Shown here piece by piece: positions 1 to 8,061 of a stretch of 64,000 bases of DNA. Origin of the DNA: an uncultured Oscillibacter sp. (lineage in GTDB: Bacteria; Bacillota; Clostridia; Oscillospirales; Oscillospiraceae); assembly GCF_947654275.1 (NCBI RefSeq), contig NZ_CANTJS010000011.1:1-64000 (forward strand). Direction: 5' to 3'. How positions within the stretch are numbered: the first letter of the stretch is position 1; every line of letters starts with the position of its first letter. The notes beneath the pieces are model-generated. The model was given only the letters and a program-made list of their open reading frames with translations. It ran no database searches and was not told the DNA's origin. A program made the translations under genes and the position numbers.

Positions 1-55
1 AGGAATTAGGAATGAGGAATTAGGAATGAGGAATTAGGAATGAGGAATTAGGAAT
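1..55. repeat. 14-bp tandem minisatellite, cut by window start
   Basis: The unit AGGAATTAGGAATG is repeated about four times head to tail, and the last copy diverges at its final base. The array probably continues upstream of the window. No coding role is visible; it sits in the spacer before the galE promoter. Confidence 0.9.
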
Positions 56-99
56 CATTGGGGCCATTCCTCATTCCCCGTAAAATCCGGCCTGCGCCC

Positions 100-128
100 T
101 TGACCGCTCTCCCGGTTTATAGTACAAT
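100..128 (+). promoter_or_regulatory. sigma-A promoter candidate for galE operon
   Basis: TTGACC and TACAAT are separated by 17 bases, about 150 bases before galE. This is close to the housekeeping consensus. The remaining leader (129-270) shows no clear riboswitch. Confidence 0.55.
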
Positions 129-278
129 AAATTCATATTCCGGAGGATATTCCTAATAGTCAGTACTATCATTTCTTCACTTTCCGGCGGGAGAGGCCTA
201 CAATAAAAAGTAAAATAAAGGAACAGGCCGGGAAAGACCGGAAGAGATTTTCGGCGAATTTGAAAGGAGCGTTTTTTT

Positions 279-1298
279 ATGTCGATTCTTGTGACCGGAG
301 GCGCGGGCTACATCGGGAGCCATGCCTGTGTGGAGCTGATCCAGGCGGGCTATGACATCGTGGCGGCGGACAACCTCTGCAACGCCAGCGAGGAGGCCCT
401 GCGCCGGGTGGAGACCATCACGGGGAAGAAGGTCCCCTTTGTCAAGGCGGAGCTCTGCGACGAGGCCCAGGTGGAGGACCTCTTCGTCCAGCACCCGGAC
501 ATCGACGCGGTGATTCACTTTGCCGGTCTGAAGGCCGTGGGCGAGAGCGTGGCCAAGCCCCTGGAGTACTATTACAACAACCTCACCAGCACCCTGCTGC
601 TGACGGCGGCCATGCGGCGTCACGGCGTGAAGAAGCTGGTCTTCTCCTCCTCCGCCACGGTTTACGGCGACCCCGCCACCGTGCCCATCCGGGAGGACTT
701 CCCCACCGGCGGCACCACCAATCCCTACGGCACCACCAAGCTCTTCATCGAGCGCATCCTGACGGACATCTGCAAGGCGGACCCCAGCCTGAACGTGGCC
801 CTGCTGCGCTACTTCAACCCCATCGGCGCCCACGAGTCCGGCCTCATTGGAGAGGACCCCAACGGCATCCCCAACAACCTGGTGCCCTACATCGCCCAGG
901 TGGCCGTGGGCAAGCGGGAGAAGCTCCATGTCTTCGGAGACGACTACAAGACCCCCGACGGCACCGGCGTCCGGGACTACATCCACGTGGTGGACCTGGC
1001 GCGGGGCCACGTGGCGGCGCTGAAAAAGCTGGACACCAACTGCGGCCTCTTCGTCTGCAACCTGGGCACCGGCAAGGGCTACAGCGTGCTGGACGTGCTC
1101 CACGCCTATGAGAAGGCCTGCGGCAAGACGCTGCCCTACGCCATCGAGGCCCGCCGCCCCGGCGACATCGCCGTCTGCTACGCTGACCCCGCCAAGGCCC
1201 GGGACGAGCTGGGCTGGGAAGCTCAGTACGGCATCGAGGAGATGTGCGCCTCCTCCTGGAAGTGGCAGTCCATGAACCCCGACGGGTACAAGGGATAA
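279..1298 (+). CDS. galE: UDP-glucose 4-epimerase
   Basis: 339 residues, the usual length for GalE. It interconverts UDP-glucose and UDP-galactose in the cytoplasm using bound NAD. The Rossmann motif GGAGYIGS is at residues 7-14, the catalytic serine region is SSSATVYG, and the YxxxK pair lies in NPYGTTK. ATG follows the ribosome site GAAAGGAG. It is first in a co-directional set with a nucleotidyltransferase and an NahK-like kinase, which suggests sugar-1-phosphate activation or galactose/amino-sugar entry into central metabolism. UDP-GlcNAc epimerase activity cannot be excluded from sequence alone. Confidence 0.95.
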   Translation: MSILVTGGAGYIGSHACVELIQAGYDIVAADNLCNASEEALRRVETITGKKVPFVKAELCDEAQVEDLFVQHPDIDAVIHFAGLKAVGESVAKPLEYYYNNLTSTLLLTAAMRRHGVKKLVFSSSATVYGDPATVPIREDFPTGGTTNPYGTTKLFIERILTDICKADPSLNVALLRYFNPIGAHESGLIGEDPNGIPNNLVPYIAQVAVGKREKLHVFGDDYKTPDGTGVRDYIHVVDLARGHVAALKKLDTNCGLFVCNLGTGKGYSVLDVLHAYEKACGKTLPYAIEARRPGDIAVCYADPAKARDELGWEAQYGIEEMCASSWKWQSMNPDGYKG

Positions 1299-1388
1299 AA
1301 CCGTGAAGACCGTCCGGCAGTCCGGGCCGGCTCCGGCTTTGCCGCTGTGTGAACGATTGTGTGGAATCTATAGAAAGGGAGCAGCATC

Positions 1389-2312
1389 ATGAACAAACCG
1401 GTTCTTGTCATCATGGCCGCCGGCATGGGCAGCCGGTACGGCGGACTCAAGCAGCTGGACCCCGTGGGGAATCACGGCCAGCTCATCATTGATTATTCCA
1501 TTTACGACGCCCGCCGGGCGGGCTTTGAGACCGTGGTCTTCGTCATCAAGCCGGAAATCGAGGCGGATTTCAAGTCCGCCATCGGTGACCGGGTTTCCGG
1601 AGTGATGGACGTGAAATATGCCTATCAGCTGAAGGAGGACCTGCCGGAGGGCTATTCCGTTCCCCCGGAGCGGACAAAGCCCTGGGGCACCGCTCACGCG
1701 GCGCTGTCCGTGCGGGAGCTTGTGGACGGCCCCTTTGCCGTCATCAACGCCGACGACTACTATGGTCCCGAGGCCTTCCGGGAGATTTACACCTATCTCT
1801 CCCAGCATCCCGACGGGGCGCTGTACGAGTATGTCATGGTGGGTTACCTGCTGAAAAACACGGTGACGGAAAACGGCACCGTGGCCCGGGGCGTGTGCGA
1901 GGAGACGGCGGACTGCTTCCTCACCCAGGTCACCGAGCGCACCAAGATTGAAAAGGGGGAGCCCCCCCGCTTCACCGAGGACGACGGGAAGACCTGGACG
2001 GAGCTGCCCGGGGACACCATCGTATCCATGAATATGTGGGGCTTCAACCGCAGCTTCCTGGAGGAGGCCTGGAAGCGGTTCCCCGCCTTTCTGGACAAGG
2101 CCCTGGCCGAAAATCCCGCCAAGGCGGAGTATTTCCTGCCCACCGTGGTCAGCCAGCTGATTGACGAGGGCAGGGCCCGGGTGAAGGTTCTGCGGAGCGA
2201 GGACAAATGGTATGGCGTCACCTACCGGGAGGACAAGCCCGCCGTAGTGGCCGCCATCGCGGAGAAGACGGCCGCCGGACTGTATCCGGACAGTCTGTGG
2301 GGGGAGGCGTGA
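1389..2312 (+). CDS. sugar-1-phosphate nucleotidyltransferase family protein
   Basis: 307 residues with a nucleotidyltransferase fold. The N-terminal nucleotide-binding motif is AAGMGSRYGG (residues 10-19) with a following lysine (LKQLD), and an acidic metal/sugar motif INADDYYG lies near residue 118. The family transfers a nucleoside monophosphate to a sugar 1-phosphate. The actual nucleotide and sugar are not readable here; UTP with galactose- or HexNAc-1-phosphate is inferred from the flanking galE and NahK-like kinase. The stop is one base before the next ATG, so the two genes are translationally coupled. Confidence 0.75.
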   Translation: MNKPVLVIMAAGMGSRYGGLKQLDPVGNHGQLIIDYSIYDARRAGFETVVFVIKPEIEADFKSAIGDRVSGVMDVKYAYQLKEDLPEGYSVPPERTKPWGTAHAALSVRELVDGPFAVINADDYYGPEAFREIYTYLSQHPDGALYEYVMVGYLLKNTVTENGTVARGVCEETADCFLTQVTERTKIEKGEPPRFTEDDGKTWTELPGDTIVSMNMWGFNRSFLEEAWKRFPAFLDKALAENPAKAEYFLPTVVSQLIDEGRARVKVLRSEDKWYGVTYREDKPAVVAAIAEKTAAGLYPDSLWGEA

Positions 2313-2313
2313 C

Positions 2314-3426
2314 ATGGGCGCAGCGGAGGAGAGACTGAGCGAGGTCCTGGAGGCCTTTGACTTCGGCGCGCCGGTGGTGGGCGCCATCCGGTACGGCCAG
2401 GGACATATCAACGACACCTTTTGCGTACACACCCAGCCGGAGGACGCCTGCTGCCGCCGCTTCATCCTCCAGCGGATGAGCGCCGCGGCCTTCAAGCGGC
2501 CGGACCAGCTGATGGAGAACATCATCGGCGTGACGGAGTACCTGGGGAAAAAGATTCAGGAGAACGGCGGCGACCGGAGCCGGGAAGCCATGGAGGTTCT
2601 GCGGCCCCGGAACGGCGGGGCCTTTTACACCGACGCCGCCGGCGGCGCCTGGCGGGTGTACCCCTTTGTGGAGGGGACCGTCTGCCATCAGTCGGCGGAC
2701 ACGCCGGAGCTGTTCGCCGCCTCGGGACGGGCCTTCGGACGCTTCCAGCGGCTGCTGGGGGACTATCCGGCGGAGACCCTTCACGAGACCATTCCCAATT
2801 TCCACAACACCGAAGACCGGCTGAACAAATTCAGAGCCGCCGTGGAAGCCGACGCCCTGGGCAGGGCGAAGGACTGCGGGCCGGAAATCCGCTTTGTCCT
2901 GGACCGGGCCCAGGACTGCTCCGCGGCTCTGGACGCCCAGCGGGCGGGAAAGCTGCCCCTGCGGGTGACCCACAACGACACGAAGCTGAACAATGTCCTG
3001 ATGGACGGGACCACCGGCGAGGGCATCTGCGTCATCGACCTGGACACGGTGATGCCCGGCCTGGTGATTTACGACTTCGGGGATTCCATCCGCTTCGGAG
3101 CCAACCACAGCGCCGAGGACGAACGGGACCTCAGCCGGGTCAATTTGGACCTGGGTCTGTTCGAGGCCTATGCCGCCGCCTTTCTGGAGGGCGTGGGCGG
3201 CGCGCTGACGGAGGACGAGATTGCCTATCTCCCCTGGGGGGCCAAGCTGATGACGCTGGAGTGCGGCATGCGCTTCCTGACGGACTACCTGGAGGGGGAC
3301 CACTATTTCCACACCAGCCGGCCGGGCCAGAATCTGGACCGATGCCGCACGCAGTTCAAGCTGGTGGAGGACATGGAACGCTGCTGGGCGGAGCTGGAGG
3401 CCATTGTGGCCCGCTGCCGGGCGTGA
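2314..3426 (+). CDS. NahK-like sugar 1-kinase (aminoglycoside phosphotransferase fold)
   Basis: 370 residues. The APH-type catalytic loop is VTHNDTKLNNVLMD (catalytic Asp in HNDTK), followed by the metal-binding CVIDLDTVMPG and YDFGDSIR. These features match bifidobacterial N-acetylhexosamine 1-kinase and its relatives, often annotated phosphotransferase or mucin desulfatase. Known NahK phosphorylates GlcNAc/GalNAc at C1. With the upstream nucleotidyltransferase and GalE this would give HexNAc-1-P, UDP-HexNAc and epimerisation, as in the lnp route. No lacto-N-biose phosphorylase is visible in the window, so substrate assignment is inference. Confidence 0.75.
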   Translation: MGAAEERLSEVLEAFDFGAPVVGAIRYGQGHINDTFCVHTQPEDACCRRFILQRMSAAAFKRPDQLMENIIGVTEYLGKKIQENGGDRSREAMEVLRPRNGGAFYTDAAGGAWRVYPFVEGTVCHQSADTPELFAASGRAFGRFQRLLGDYPAETLHETIPNFHNTEDRLNKFRAAVEADALGRAKDCGPEIRFVLDRAQDCSAALDAQRAGKLPLRVTHNDTKLNNVLMDGTTGEGICVIDLDTVMPGLVIYDFGDSIRFGANHSAEDERDLSRVNLDLGLFEAYAAAFLEGVGGALTEDEIAYLPWGAKLMTLECGMRFLTDYLEGDHYFHTSRPGQNLDRCRTQFKLVEDMERCWAELEAIVARCRA

Positions 3427-3486
3427 CAAAATGACGCGGTTCATACGGGTCCCGTTCCGCGGGACCCCAGAGAGGGGGGCGGCGCT

Positions 3487-4380
3487 TTGCCTGAGATGAA
3501 TACACTGTTTGACGAGGAGCGTCTGCGCAGGCTGATTGCCAACCTCAATTTCCTCACCGGCCTGCCTGCCAATATTCTGGACCCCAAGGGCAGGGACATC
3601 AACCTGTTCAGAGGACACCCGCCCTTCTGCCGGATGATGAACGATCTCCCGGAGGGACACCGGCGCTGTGTGGCCTGCGACGAGTGCAAAATCCGCCGCT
3701 ACACCGCCGACAGGGGCTTTCAGTTCTATCGCTGCCACGTGGGCATCTGCGAGGCCGTGATGCCTCTGTTCGACAAAAAACGGCCCCTGGCCTATCTGGC
3801 CTTCGGCTGCTATCTGGACGAGACCCCCATAGAAGAGCAGTGGGAATACAGCCGGTCCCTGCTGGACTGGTATCCCGGCGGGCCGGATGCTCTGAAGGAC
3901 GCCTTTTTCCAGTTCCGCCAGTATTCCCAAAAGGAGATTCAGGCCTACGCCGAGATTCTGGAGGCCCTTTCCGCCTACATCCAGATTCAGGGCATGATCC
4001 TGTCCACGGAGCAGACGGATCTTCAGCGCCTGGACCTCTATCTGGAACAGCACTATATGGAGCATCTCTCCCTGGCCTCCATCTCCCGGGAGCTGCACAT
4101 GGGCCGGACGAAGCTCTGCACCCTGGCCAAGCAGCTTTCAGGGGGGCGCACGCTGTCCTATCTCATCGCCCAGCGGCGCATCACCGCAGCCAAGAAGCTG
4201 CTGCTTCAGACCAGCCTTCCCATCTCCGAGGTGGGCGAGGCGGTGGGCGTCAGCGACTATAATTACTTCTCCAAGGTTTTCCGTTCCGTGGCGGGGATGA
4301 CGCCCAGCGCGTTCCGCAAGCAGGGGCAGAACGGCGGAGACGGGCGGGGACAGCGTCCCCGTGAGGCGGAGGAGGACTGA
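3487..4380 (+). CDS. PocR-domain AraC-family transcriptional regulator
   Basis: 297 residues. Residues about 10-160 form a PocR sensory domain with several cysteines (CVACDECK, YRCHVGICEAVMP), typical of regulators sensing small hydrocarbon derivatives or sugars. The last about 100 residues are a two-helix AraC DNA-binding domain (SLASISRELHMGR, ISEVGEAVGVSDYNYFSKVF). The track start is TTG behind AGAGAGGGGGG; an ATG three codons on is the alternative. It is co-directional with galE-kinase and may regulate that set, but no operator was identified. Confidence 0.85.
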   Translation: MPEMNTLFDEERLRRLIANLNFLTGLPANILDPKGRDINLFRGHPPFCRMMNDLPEGHRRCVACDECKIRRYTADRGFQFYRCHVGICEAVMPLFDKKRPLAYLAFGCYLDETPIEEQWEYSRSLLDWYPGGPDALKDAFFQFRQYSQKEIQAYAEILEALSAYIQIQGMILSTEQTDLQRLDLYLEQHYMEHLSLASISRELHMGRTKLCTLAKQLSGGRTLSYLIAQRRITAAKKLLLQTSLPISEVGEAVGVSDYNYFSKVFRSVAGMTPSAFRKQGQNGGDGRGQRPREAEED

Positions 4381-4402
4381 GCGCAGCACCGAAAAGAGTA
4401 TA

Positions 4403-4442
4403 CGGGGCCCCCGTTTGCAGGCGACTGGAAACGGGGGCCCCG
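4403..4442 (+). terminator. strong hairpin ending the galE-araC set
   Basis: A perfect GGGGCCCCCGTTT / AAACGGGGGCCCC stem of 13 bp follows the regulator stop. There is no long T-run, so intrinsic termination is plausible but not certain. A second stem (GGGGCGGGAGGGA with TTCCCTCCGCCCC, 4479-4509) and a short one before ATTTTTT (about 4545-4561) follow. Confidence 0.6.
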
Positions 4443-4673
4443 GTCTGTCCTCCGGGGGTCCGGCGCCTCCGGAAAACGGGGCGGGAGGGAGCCCGTTCCC
4501 TCCGCCCCGGGGCCCCGGGAGGGGGGCGGAAAATTCTCCGGCCGAGGCCCCGGCATTTTTTGAGCAGGGCCTAGACGGGGACTTTGTTTTGTGCTAGAAT
4601 CATGCCAGATATATCTGCCATGTGGGTCCGGGGCCCGAGAGCGGACGGAGCACAGGCGAAGGAGGATTCTGAG

Positions 4674-6056
4674 ATGGAAACCCATTTTGAATGGCGGGAC
4701 GAGTTCAACATCGGGGTAGACGTCATTGACCGGGAACACCAACGGCTGTTCAAGATCATCAACAAGATCGTGACCCTGAAGGAGGAGGAGGGCAACGGCC
4801 AGTGGGCCTGTCAGGAGGGCGTCAAGTTCTTCAAGGGCCACACCGTGAAGCACTTCGCGGATGAGGAGGCCTATATGGCGTCCATCCAGTACGGGGGGCT
4901 GGAGCAGCACCGGCAGATTCACAGGAGCTTTCGGGAACATACGCTGCCCGCCCTGGAACAGGAGCTGGAGCGGACCGATTATGCGCCTGACGCGGTGGAC
5001 CACTTCCTTGGGGTCTGCGCCGGGTGGCTGATTGGCCACACGCTGACGGAGGACCAGGCCATCACCGGGGAGCAGGTGAGCAAATGGGAGCACCTTCTGC
5101 CCAGCGAGGAGGTGGCGGCCCTGAAAAAGGTCATCATTCAGCTGGTGTTTGACATGTTCCAGCTGGAGTCCCAGATGGTCAGCGACGCCTATGGCGGCGA
5201 GAAGTTCGGCAGGGGCGTCTACTGCCGCCTGGTCTATGGGGCCGGCGGGGAGAAGCGGCAGGAAATCCTGATGGTCTTCGAGGAAAAACTGCTGATTAAC
5301 ACCGTGGGCAAGGTCCTGGGTCTCCAGACCAACAAGCTGGACACCATGCTGGTCAATGCCGCCCGGTATACCGTCCGGCAGTTTGTGGGCCGGGTGATGG
5401 AGCACTATCCGGACGGGGAGGACTACGAGCTGAAGGAGGAAAACCTTCTGACCTACAGCCAGTTCCGGAAAATCTTCCAGCGGGAGAAGCCCCAGGTCAG
5501 CCTGCTGTTCAATACCGGCGGCGCGGGCTATTTCTCCTACTGCGTCATTGCCCCCCATCTGCTGGAGCAGGGGGAGAGCGCCACGCCTCTGGAGCCGGAG
5601 AACGCCATGGAGGAAGTGGAAAAATATCTGGCGAAGCGGGAGAAGAAGGAGGCCCAGGAGGAGGCCAACCCCAGAAAGAAGATTCTGGTGGTGGACGACT
5701 CCGCCACTATCCGCCAGGCCATGAAGAAGCTGCTGGGAGAGGAATACAGGGTTGACATGGCGGAGTCCGGCGTGGCGGCCATCCGGGCCATCACCTTGAA
5801 CCGGCCGGACCTGGTGCTGCTGGACTATGAGATGCCGGTCTGCGACGGGAAACAGACCCTGGAAATGCTCCGCTCCGAGGAGGCCTTCGCGGATATCCCG
5901 GTGATTTTCCTCACGGGCCGGAGCGACCCGGAGCTGGTGCGGACGCTGCTGTCCCTGAAGCCGGCGGGCTACCTGCTGAAATACCTGAAGCCCGACGACA
6001 TCAAGCAGAAAATCGGCCGGTTTTTTGAGACGGGCAGAATGACGGACCGGAGCTGA
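4674..6056 (+). CDS. hemerythrin-CheX-receiver domain fusion
   Basis: 460 residues from ATG behind AAGGAGGA; the track's upstream TTG start adds 30 unlikely residues. Residues 1-135 are a bacteriohemerythrin with the diiron ligand pattern (REHQRLF, GHTVKHFADEE, QHRQIHRSF, then WLIGH...D). Residues about 170-310 resemble a CheX-like phosphatase domain. The C-terminal 120 residues are a CheY-type receiver (VVDDSATIR; phospho-Asp in LLDYEMP). The domains predict an O2 or NO sensing protein in chemotaxis or signalling that acts in the cytoplasm. It stands alone between terminators and repeats, so its partners are unknown. Confidence 0.85.
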   Translation: METHFEWRDEFNIGVDVIDREHQRLFKIINKIVTLKEEEGNGQWACQEGVKFFKGHTVKHFADEEAYMASIQYGGLEQHRQIHRSFREHTLPALEQELERTDYAPDAVDHFLGVCAGWLIGHTLTEDQAITGEQVSKWEHLLPSEEVAALKKVIIQLVFDMFQLESQMVSDAYGGEKFGRGVYCRLVYGAGGEKRQEILMVFEEKLLINTVGKVLGLQTNKLDTMLVNAARYTVRQFVGRVMEHYPDGEDYELKEENLLTYSQFRKIFQREKPQVSLLFNTGGAGYFSYCVIAPHLLEQGESATPLEPENAMEEVEKYLAKREKKEAQEEANPRKKILVVDDSATIRQAMKKLLGEEYRVDMAESGVAAIRAITLNRPDLVLLDYEMPVCDGKQTLEMLRSEEAFADIPVIFLTGRSDPELVRTLLSLKPAGYLLKYLKPDDIKQKIGRFFETGRMTDRS

Positions 6057-6152
6057 GAAATCATGGAGGACCGTGCGGGAGGGACCCATCCGGGCCCCTC
6101 CCGCATTGCCAAAAACCCCCTTCCGGACAAAGGCCCGGGGGAGCGGGGCCTG

Positions 6153-6370
6153 AGAGCCTGTTTAAAATCCATCGAAACGCCGTCACAGGGCATCTTTTTC
6201 CGCCGGTGCTGCGTTGGTTTGACTTGAAATCCGCCAGGATTCCTGCGTCAAACCGCCTTGCCCGACAATTGGATAGCCGTTGGCGGCTCTGCCGCCTTAC
6301 GGATATCACATGCCCATTGGGTAAAAAATCTGCCCCACTCCGGCACTCCGCCGGATTTTAAACAGACTCT
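6153..6370. repeat. MITE-like element with 18-bp terminal inverted repeats
   Basis: The ends AGAGCCTGTTTAAAATCC and GGATTTTAAACAGACTCT match as inverted repeats at 17 of 18 positions. There is no coding content. The interior aligns with the element at 58068-58230, for example the AATCCGCCAGGATT segment. It occupies the 640-base gene-free region 6057-6696. Confidence 0.75.
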
Positions 6371-6387
6371 GAGAGAGACGTGCATCT

Positions 6388-6445
6388 TCCTGCCCGGCGG
6401 TGGAAAAAATTCCCGCCCCTCCGGCATCCCCAGGCGGTGAATATA
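6388..6445. repeat. fragment of the same dispersed repeat family
   Basis: The stretch GGAAAAAATTCCCGCCCCTC and the following CGGCATCCCC resemble the right part of the 58068-58230 element. It abuts the 6153-6370 copy, which suggests nested insertion or decay. A GC-rich double hairpin (about 6470-6525) follows; no promoter for mglB is obvious beyond a weak TAAAAT at 6610. Confidence 0.55.
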
Positions 6446-6696
6446 TAGCAGCCTTCATCATTGCTGCCGGCGGGCCGCCCAGGGCGGCGGCCCCTGCGGG
6501 GGTTGCAGGGGCCGGCCCGTTTGCCGGGAATTTTAATGCTTGCTATAGGTTCTTAGTTTTTTTATAGATTTTCCAAGAATTTTCTATCGTTTTTTCGGCC
6601 GTTCCCCGTTAAAATAGGAAACGGTGTGGGGCACAGACCTTTCCCGGCTCTTTCCCAGGCCTTTCCGCCCCACAAAAAGAATGAGGAGGAACTACG

Positions 6697-7758
6697 ATGA
6701 AAAAGACTCTTGCCTTGCTTCTTGCCGCTGTGATGATGCTGGCTCTGCTGACCGCCTGCGGCGGCGGGGACAAGCCCGCCGACACCAACGGCGGCGACCA
6801 GCAGCAGACTCAGGAACCCGCCGGCACCCCCGAACCCGCCCCCGAGGCTCCCGCCGAGGCCGGCACCATCGGCGTGTGCATCTACCAGTTCACCGACGCC
6901 TTCATGACCACCTACCGCAACGCCCTCCAGGAGATTCTGGAAGGCAAGGGCTATAAGGTTACCACGGCGGACGGCGCCAATGACCAGGCCAAACAGAATG
7001 AGCAGATCAATACCTTTATCACCCAGGGTGTGGACGCTCTGATCATCAACCCGGTCATGACCTCCGCGGCGGACCAGATCATTGCCACCGTGCAGGCTGC
7101 CGGCATCCCCACCGTGCTCATCAACCGGGAGCCCACTCCCGAGCAGATGGCCGTCTATGACAAGCTGGTCTACGTGGGCTGCGATGCCCGCCAGTCCGGC
7201 ACCATGCAGGGCGAGCTGATTCTGGACACCCCCAACAAGGGCGACATCAACGGCGACGGAAAAATCTCCTATATCATGGTTCAGGGCGACCCCGAGAACG
7301 TGGACGCTCAGTATCGTACCGAGTACTCCGTCAAGGCTCTGACCGACGCCGGCATGGAGGTTGAGGAGCTGAACCTGACCCGCGGCGACTGGATGCGCGA
7401 GCGCGGCCAGGAGATCGTGGCCAACGACCTGGCTCAGTTCTCCGATCAGATTGAGGTTGTCTTCTGCAACAACGACGACATGGCCATCGGCGCCCTCCAG
7501 TCCATCCAGGCCGCCGGCCGGAAGGTCAACGAGGACATCTACCTGGTGGGCGTGGACGCTCTGGACGCCGCTCTGAACGAGGTCAAGGCCGGCAACATGA
7601 CCGGCACCGTGCTGAACGACGCCGTGGGCCAGGCCACCGCGGCTGTGGAGCAGATGGAACTGCTGCTGGGCGGCAAGACCTACGCCGCCGGCGAGCAGAG
7701 CGTGTATGTCGACTATGTGAAGGTGACTCCCGATAACGTGGGCGACTTCATGGGCTGA
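6697..7758 (+). CDS. mglB: galactose/glucose-type ABC substrate-binding lipoprotein
   Basis: 353 residues. The signal peptide ends in the lipobox LLTACGG, so the protein is a membrane-anchored lipoprotein. A Thr/Pro/Gly-rich linker precedes a two-lobed periplasmic-binding fold (GTIGVCIYQFTDAF...). The DINGDGKISY loop matches the calcium-binding loop of E. coli MglB, and NNDDMAIGA is the conserved hinge/sugar segment. It binds galactose or a related hexose and delivers it to MglC. ATG follows GAGGAGGAA. mglA and mglC follow after a terminator-like hairpin and a repeat. Confidence 0.92.
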   Translation: MKKTLALLLAAVMMLALLTACGGGDKPADTNGGDQQQTQEPAGTPEPAPEAPAEAGTIGVCIYQFTDAFMTTYRNALQEILEGKGYKVTTADGANDQAKQNEQINTFITQGVDALIINPVMTSAADQIIATVQAAGIPTVLINREPTPEQMAVYDKLVYVGCDARQSGTMQGELILDTPNKGDINGDGKISYIMVQGDPENVDAQYRTEYSVKALTDAGMEVEELNLTRGDWMRERGQEIVANDLAQFSDQIEVVFCNNDDMAIGALQSIQAAGRKVNEDIYLVGVDALDAALNEVKAGNMTGTVLNDAVGQATAAVEQMELLLGGKTYAAGEQSVYVDYVKVTPDNVGDFMG

Positions 7759-7791
7759 TTTCCGGCAGACATCAAACCGAAATGAGAGTCC

Positions 7792-7826
7792 GGGGTGCGT
7801 GTGCGCAGGCGCACGCACCCCCTTTT
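7792..7826 (+). terminator. intercistronic hairpin between mglB and mglA
   Basis: The stem GGGGTGCGTGTGCGC with GCGCACGCACCCC is followed by TTTT. It likely ends most transcripts after the binding-protein gene, giving more MglB than MglA/MglC. Confidence 0.75.
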
Positions 7827-7878
7827 CCATAGCTGACGGAGGGCGCGGCCCCGCCGCCGGTTATGGAAAAGGGATATA

Positions 7879-8037
7879 ATACTAGAATCCATTCAAAAGC
7901 TTTTAAAAGCTTTTGATAGCGCTGAAAGCGCGTTGGATTCTTATGAGACGTGTTTTGCGCCATTCCGGCGCAAAACGGAAACGCAGAATACGGTTCTGTT
8001 TCAAATAAAACGAAATCGTTTTATTTGAAATGAGTAT
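7879..8037. repeat. dispersed about 150-bp palindrome-rich repeat, copy 1
   Basis: It begins ATACTAGAATCC and ends TTTGAAATGAGTAT. Three hairpins lie in series: AGAATCCA/TGGATTCT, GTTTTGCGCC/GGCGCAAAAC and CAAATAAAACGA/TCGTTTTATTTG. It is nearly identical to 52190-52338 apart from a short indel near the left end. It lies in the mglB-mglA spacer. Confidence 0.9.
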
Positions 8038-8061
8038 AACAATCAAGGGGGGAACAGTAAA

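Noticed and set aside
1-55. CRISPR array at the window start
   Set aside because: The 14-bp units are contiguous with no spacers; it is a simple tandem repeat.
2218-4098. 626-codon minus-strand ORF across the kinase and PocR genes
   Set aside because: It spans two well-supported opposite-strand genes and has no ribosome site or motif.
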